From contig DHGE01000016.1 of NCBI GenBank assembly GCA_002402635.1, positions 2,046 to 11,321 on the forward strand: DNA of 9,276 bases, written 5' to 3'. Of this stretch, positions 6,652-9,276 are shown in pieces (the first letter of the stretch is position 1; each line of letters begins with the position of its first letter). Position numbers and translations under genes: made by a program. This DNA is from Deferribacterales bacterium UBA4806 (lineage in GTDB: Bacteria; Chrysiogenota; Deferribacteres; Deferribacterales; UBA228). Under the pieces are notes generated by a model. That model searched no databases. It had not been told where the DNA came from and was given only the letters and a program-made list of their open reading frames with translations.

Positions 6652-6972
6652 CTATTGATAAAAAACAGCAAGCCACACAGTCAAAGTATTTTTTGCTGTA
6701 TATATTACTCTGTGTTTTTCATGTTTTTCTATTATTAGGTAATCACCCCTTTTTAAATGGACAATATTTTTGTTGTCAAATTCTAAAGCAGCCTTTCCCT
6801 GCAACAAAAGTACAAATTCATTTTCCTCCTGGTCATACCAGAATCCCTCTGGGCTAATATGGCCCCTTGATACAATTCTTTCAATTCTAATATTGTCTGA
6901 ATTCACAATACTATCAATTATTTCCTTATTAAAATTACCCTCTATTTGCTTAAAAATATTCTCTAACTTCAT
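6652..6972 (-). CDS. small single-domain cupin protein
   Basis: 106-aa cytosolic protein with one cupin barrel of the small WYDQ-x2-NE(F/W)V-x-LLQG type common in bacteria; its biochemical role is not established. The core blocks are GHISPEGFWYDQ (37-48), NEFVLLLQGKAAL (51-63), LKRGDYLIIEKHEKHRV (73-89) and the terminal WLAV (100-103). In cupin motif 1 the usual HxH metal ligands are replaced by the WYD region, while E52 and the motif-2 histidines H84/H87 remain. Metal binding is therefore uncertain, and H38 might contribute. The start has only a modest ribosome site (AAGAG, 4 nt upstream; GAGG 12 nt upstream). It is the first gene of a unit with the metallophosphoesterase, 17 nt downstream, and diverges from the HAD phosphatase gene. 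The pairing hints at a sensing or regulatory role, which is inference only. Confidence 0.85.
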   Translation of the reverse strand: MKLENIFKQIEGNFNKEIIDSIVNSDNIRIERIVSRGHISPEGFWYDQEENEFVLLLQGKAALEFDNKNIVHLKRGDYLIIEKHEKHRVIYTAKNTLTVWLAVFYQ

Positions 6973-7017
6973 TATCTCTTCAACCTCAATAGTTTTATCA
7001 AATAACAGAAAATAATA

Positions 7018-7044
7018 TTTATATTAGTATTAAGTATATTGCAA
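7018..7044 (-). promoter_or_regulatory. possible promoter of the cupin-phosphoesterase unit
   Basis: On the minus strand TTGCAA (7039-7044) precedes TATAAA (7018-7023) by 15 nt, shorter than ideal. TTGCAA is its own reverse complement, so the same hexamer could also serve as -35 for the divergent phosphatase gene. Other AT-rich hexamers nearby compete. Confidence 0.25.
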
Positions 7045-7067
7045 TTTATAAAGATTGATAATAATAT
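7039..7067 (+). promoter_or_regulatory. possible promoter of the HAD-mtaD-purB unit
   Basis: TTGCAA (7039-7044), 17 nt, then TAATAT (7062-7067), each 4/6 to consensus. The predicted start falls at or next to the A of the ATG at 7075, which would make the phosphatase mRNA leaderless. This fits the absence of any Shine-Dalgarno before that ATG. A perfect TATAAT at 7067-7072 lies too close to the ATG to supply a leader. Confidence 0.3.
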
Positions 7068-7076
7068 ATAATCAAT
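7054..7076. repeat. inverted repeat overlapping the HAD gene start codon
   Basis: ATTGAT (7054-7059) and ATCAAT (7071-7076) are perfect inverted arms separated by 11 nt; they extend to 9-nt arms with one mismatch. The repeat covers the predicted -10 region and the first two bases of the start codon, a position where a bound repressor or an RNA hairpin would block expression. It is short and AT-rich, so chance is possible. Confidence 0.35.
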
Positions 7077-7710
7077 GTTTGAACTTGCTATATATGATTT
7101 AGATGGAACAATCATTGATTCTTTGCCTGATATTCATAAAAGCTTAGTAGAAACACTTGAGCATTTTAATCTACCCACTTTAAATATGGAGAAAACAAAA
7201 TCTTTAATAGGAGATGGTGTTGAAACATTATTATTAAAAGCTGTTGGTAAAGATAATTTCAATGAGAAAATATTAGCCTATTTTAAAGATGTTTATAAAA
7301 ATAATCTAACATGCAAAACTACTTTAATGAAAGATTTTGATAAAATACTTAATGAATTACCAAAAATATGCCATATAAATGTTATTTTATCAAATAAACT
7401 ATTTGAATTTACTGAAAAGATAATTAAGCATTTTAATCTCAATAAGTATTTTAATGAATGGTATGGTGGCGATTCTTTCATTGAAAAAAAACCTTCACCC
7501 TACCCTATTATACATTTAATGAATCAATATAACGTTAAAAATACTAATACCCTTGTCATTGGCGATAATTATACTGATATTAACGCTGGTATTAATGCCA
7601 AAGCAAAGGTCTGCTTTGTATCATACGGATATGGCCATATAAAAGATAAAAAGCCTCATTATATAGCCAAAAATCCTTTACAAATTCTAGAATTTATTAG
7701 AAATGGATAA
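7075..7710 (+). CDS. HAD-superfamily phosphatase (phosphoglycolate phosphatase-like)
   Basis: 211-aa soluble haloacid-dehalogenase phosphatase resembling Gph/PpaX-type enzymes. Motif I is DLDGT at 8-12 (nucleophile D8, acid/base D10), motif II is VILSNK with S106, motif III the lysine of EKKPSP (K138/K139), and motif IV GDNYTD (D164, D168). A helical cap domain lies between motifs I and II (about 15-85). All catalytic residues are present and the length is normal. The start is fixed by the motif I position. No Shine-Dalgarno precedes it, so initiation may be leaderless. The gene overlaps the next one by 8 nt and heads a unit with mtaD-like and purB genes, so a nucleotide 5'-phosphatase role in purine salvage is at least as plausible as phosphoglycolate removal. 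That is inferred from context; substrate cannot be read from sequence in this family. Confidence 0.85.
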   Translation: MFELAIYDLDGTIIDSLPDIHKSLVETLEHFNLPTLNMEKTKSLIGDGVETLLLKAVGKDNFNEKILAYFKDVYKNNLTCKTTLMKDFDKILNELPKICHINVILSNKLFEFTEKIIKHFNLNKYFNEWYGGDSFIEKKPSPYPIIHLMNQYNVKNTNTLVIGDNYTDINAGINAKAKVCFVSYGYGHIKDKKPHYIAKNPLQILEFIRNG

Positions 7711-8992
7711 CAAGTTTTTTATATTTGCCGATTATATATATTATAATGGCAATATTGAACAAAATAAATATCTTTATGTTGAAGATGGCCTAATTAAAGG
7801 GTTGTTTAAAGAAAATAACAGCGAAATTAGAACTTATATAAGGAAAAATTCTGCAATTTTCCCTTCCTTTATAAATACACATACTCATCTTCCTATGGTT
7901 TATTTTAGAGGTTTAGCAGATGATTTACCTTTAAACGATTGGCTAAAAAAATATATTTGGCCAAAAGAAAACAAATGGTTATCTAGTGAATTTGTATATG
8001 ATGCTACATTATTATCAGCATGTGAATTAATTCATTCTGGAACATCTACTATTAATGATATGTATTTTTATTCTGAAAAAATCGCAGAAGCCATAATTAA
8101 AGCAAAATTAAATGCAGTCATAGGTATAGGTGTACTTGATTTCCCAACAAAATTTGCTAGAAATATAAATGAATACCTTAATAAAGCAAATACAATAAAG
8201 GAAATGTATAAGTGTTGCTCTAATATAAAAATAGCTATATGTCCACATTCACTTTACACAGTGTGCCCAGATAATTTTAAAAAGTGCTTAGACTATTCAT
8301 TTAATCATAATCTTCTTTTACATACACACCTAGCAGAAAGTAGTTGGGAAATAGAAGAAATAAAAAAACGGTATAATGAAAGTCCTGTAAACATTTTAAA
8401 TGGCATTGGTGCCTTTGATATTCCGTCTATCTTTGCACATTGTGTTTATCTAAATGATAAAGAAATTTCAGTACTTGGTCAAAAGCGTGTAAATATTGCA
8501 CACTGTTTAGAGAGTAATTTAAAATTAGCTAATGGATTTTCGCCAATAAAAAAATTGTTGTATGCAGGGTGTAATATTACTATAGGAACTGATGGGGCAG
8601 CAAGTAATAACGATCTAGATTTATTAGGTGAAATGTCCTCAGTTGCAAAAGTCCATAAAGGCTTAAATTTAGACCCTACAATACTCGACGTAAAAACAGT
8701 CTTTGAAATGTCCACATTAAATGCAGCTAAAGCTCTAAAATACAATAAAAAAGGCATACTAAAAGAAAACTATAGCGCTGATTTTTTCGTTATTTCTTTA
8801 AATAAAGCCCATGCAAGCCCTATATACAACATATTATCACATCTTATATACGGCGCCAAAAGCAGTGATATAACTGATTTGTTTAACAATGGTATTCCAG
8901 TTATGATGGATAGTAAAATTCTAACTCTAGATGAAGAAGCTATAATTGAAAAATCAAACTGGTGGGGACGAAAAATAAAAGAAACTTATTAA
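7703..8992 (+). CDS. mtaD: amidohydrolase, MTA/SAH/adenosine deaminase-like
   Basis: 429-aa cytosolic metal-dependent deaminase of the COG0402 amidohydrolase group. The best match is 5'-methylthioadenosine/S-adenosylhomocysteine deaminase, which converts these nucleosides to their inosine forms plus ammonia. It carries NTHTHLPM (metal ligands H60, H62), RGLADDLPLNDWL (69-81), CPHS (H182), HTHLAES with H209 and E212, AHCVY (H246) and GTDGAASNND with metal ligand D297, all at family spacing. HCLESNLKLANG (267-278) replaces the usual H(C/N)PxSN, a Pro-to-Leu change. It overlaps the HAD gene by 8 nt and has no clear Shine-Dalgarno of its own, so it is probably translationally coupled. purB follows 33 nt downstream. 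Alternatives are guanine deaminase-like, 6-aminodeoxyfutalosine deaminase or another adenine-nucleoside deaminase; deaminase class is sure, substrate is not. Confidence 0.85.
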   Translation: MDNKFFIFADYIYYNGNIEQNKYLYVEDGLIKGLFKENNSEIRTYIRKNSAIFPSFINTHTHLPMVYFRGLADDLPLNDWLKKYIWPKENKWLSSEFVYDATLLSACELIHSGTSTINDMYFYSEKIAEAIIKAKLNAVIGIGVLDFPTKFARNINEYLNKANTIKEMYKCCSNIKIAICPHSLYTVCPDNFKKCLDYSFNHNLLLHTHLAESSWEIEEIKKRYNESPVNILNGIGAFDIPSIFAHCVYLNDKEISVLGQKRVNIAHCLESNLKLANGFSPIKKLLYAGCNITIGTDGAASNNDLDLLGEMSSVAKVHKGLNLDPTILDVKTVFEMSTLNAAKALKYNKKGILKENYSADFFVISLNKAHASPIYNILSHLIYGAKSSDITDLFNNGIPVMMDSKILTLDEEAIIEKSNWWGRKIKETY

Positions 8993-9025
8993 TTATAATT
9001 TAACTATATAATATGAGGGTAGTAT

Positions 9026-9276
9026 ATGGACTATAAAAAATATATAAATCCATTTGAAGAACGATATGCATCAAAAGAAATGTTATATTTATTTTCACCA
9101 CATTTCAAATTTACAACATGGAGAAAATTATGGATAGCATTGGCTGAGGCTGAAAAAGAATTAGGCCTTAACATAACTGATGAACAAATTAGAGAAATGA
9201 AAGATAACATAGAAAACATAGATTTCGAATATGCAAAAGAAATGGAAAAAAAATTTAAACATGATGTAATGGCACA
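9026..9276 (+). CDS. purB: adenylosuccinate lyase, N-terminal part (runs off the window)
   Basis: First 83 residues of adenylosuccinate lyase, which releases fumarate from SAICAR in de novo purine synthesis and from adenylosuccinate on the way to AMP. The segments ERYASKEM (12-19), FTTWRKLWIALAEAEKELGL (29-48), ITDEQI (50-55) and KHDVMA (78-83, H79 at the nucleotide-binding site) are diagnostic. They resemble the clostridial/human ADSL clade rather than the E. coli type. The start is supported by GAGGGT at 9015-9020, 6 nt upstream; an ATG at 9013 reads quickly into a stop. It follows the deaminase gene by 33 nt with no terminator, consistent with one purine operon. The remaining three quarters or more, including the catalytic loop serine, lie beyond the right edge. 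Confidence 0.93.
   Translation, partial: MDYKKYINPFEERYASKEMLYLFSPHFKFTTWRKLWIALAEAEKELGLNITDEQIREMKDNIENIDFEYAKEMEKKFKHDVMA

Noticed and set aside
6635..6676. Upstream ATG at 6676 giving a 14-residue longer phosphoesterase
   Set aside because: It would overlap the cupin gene by 25 nt, adds a polar Cys-rich leader before the first membrane helix, and lacks a Shine-Dalgarno; the ATG at 6634 has a good one.
6770..7015. Plus-strand 81-aa open frame opposite the cupin gene
   Set aside because: It shadows the cupin coding region, and its end falls in the divergent spacer without its own signals.
7293..7481. Minus-strand 62-aa open frame inside the HAD gene
   Set aside because: Antisense to the catalytic-domain coding sequence with no supporting signal.
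8479..9219. Minus-strand open frames of 92 and 62 aa opposite the deaminase and purB genes
   Set aside because: Both lie opposite diagnostic motifs of real genes and have no ribosome sites.

Overview
The window comes from a low-GC bacterium with AT-rich spacers, A/T-ending codons and many Asn/Lys/Ile residues. Good Shine-Dalgarno sites (GGAGG, GGGAGG, AAGGGGG) and at least one clear sigma-70-type promoter argue against Bacteroidetes, which mostly lack such sites. Secreted Sec and Tat proteins, a Cys-type sulfatase, a type V (FBP aldolase/phosphatase) gluconeogenic enzyme and a Clostridium/human-type PurB suggest an anaerobe, possibly clostridial or from an uncultivated low-GC phylum. The lineage cannot be fixed from this sequence alone.

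Layout: everything from about 205 to 6972 is read on the minus strand and everything from 7075 onward on the plus strand, with a short divergent spacer at 6973-7074. In transcription order the minus-strand units are: (i) a small cupin followed 17 nt later by a membrane-anchored YkuE-like metallophosphoesterase, ending at an AT-only palindrome with a T-tract; (ii) a small secreted protein of unknown family, ending at a strong 13-bp terminator hairpin; (iii) a lone bifunctional fructose-1,6-bisphosphate aldolase/phosphatase; (iv) a secreted C69-family dipeptidase and an SGSH-like Tat-exported sulfatase, driven by a near-consensus promoter. The plus-strand unit is a HAD phosphatase overlapping an MtaD-like adenosine-type deaminase by 8 nt, then the start of adenylosuccinate lyase (purB), which runs off the right edge.

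How they fit together: the plus-strand genes look like a purine interconversion operon (nucleotide dephosphorylation, adenosine/MTA/SAH deamination, adenylosuccinate cleavage). The dipeptidase-sulfatase pair would act outside the cytoplasm on peptides and sulfated sugars, perhaps from glycoproteins or proteoglycans. The FBPase serves gluconeogenesis and would suit growth on amino acids or peptides.

Three start codons are best moved downstream on ribosome-binding-site evidence: sulfatase to 1635, dipeptidase to 3359, phosphoesterase to 6634. I found no rRNA, tRNA, CRISPR array, insertion sequence or phage gene, and nothing that clearly amounts to a new defence or mobile system. The more interesting loose ends are the uncharacterised secreted protein, the divergent control region with a possibly leaderless phosphatase gene, and the substrate of the deaminase.
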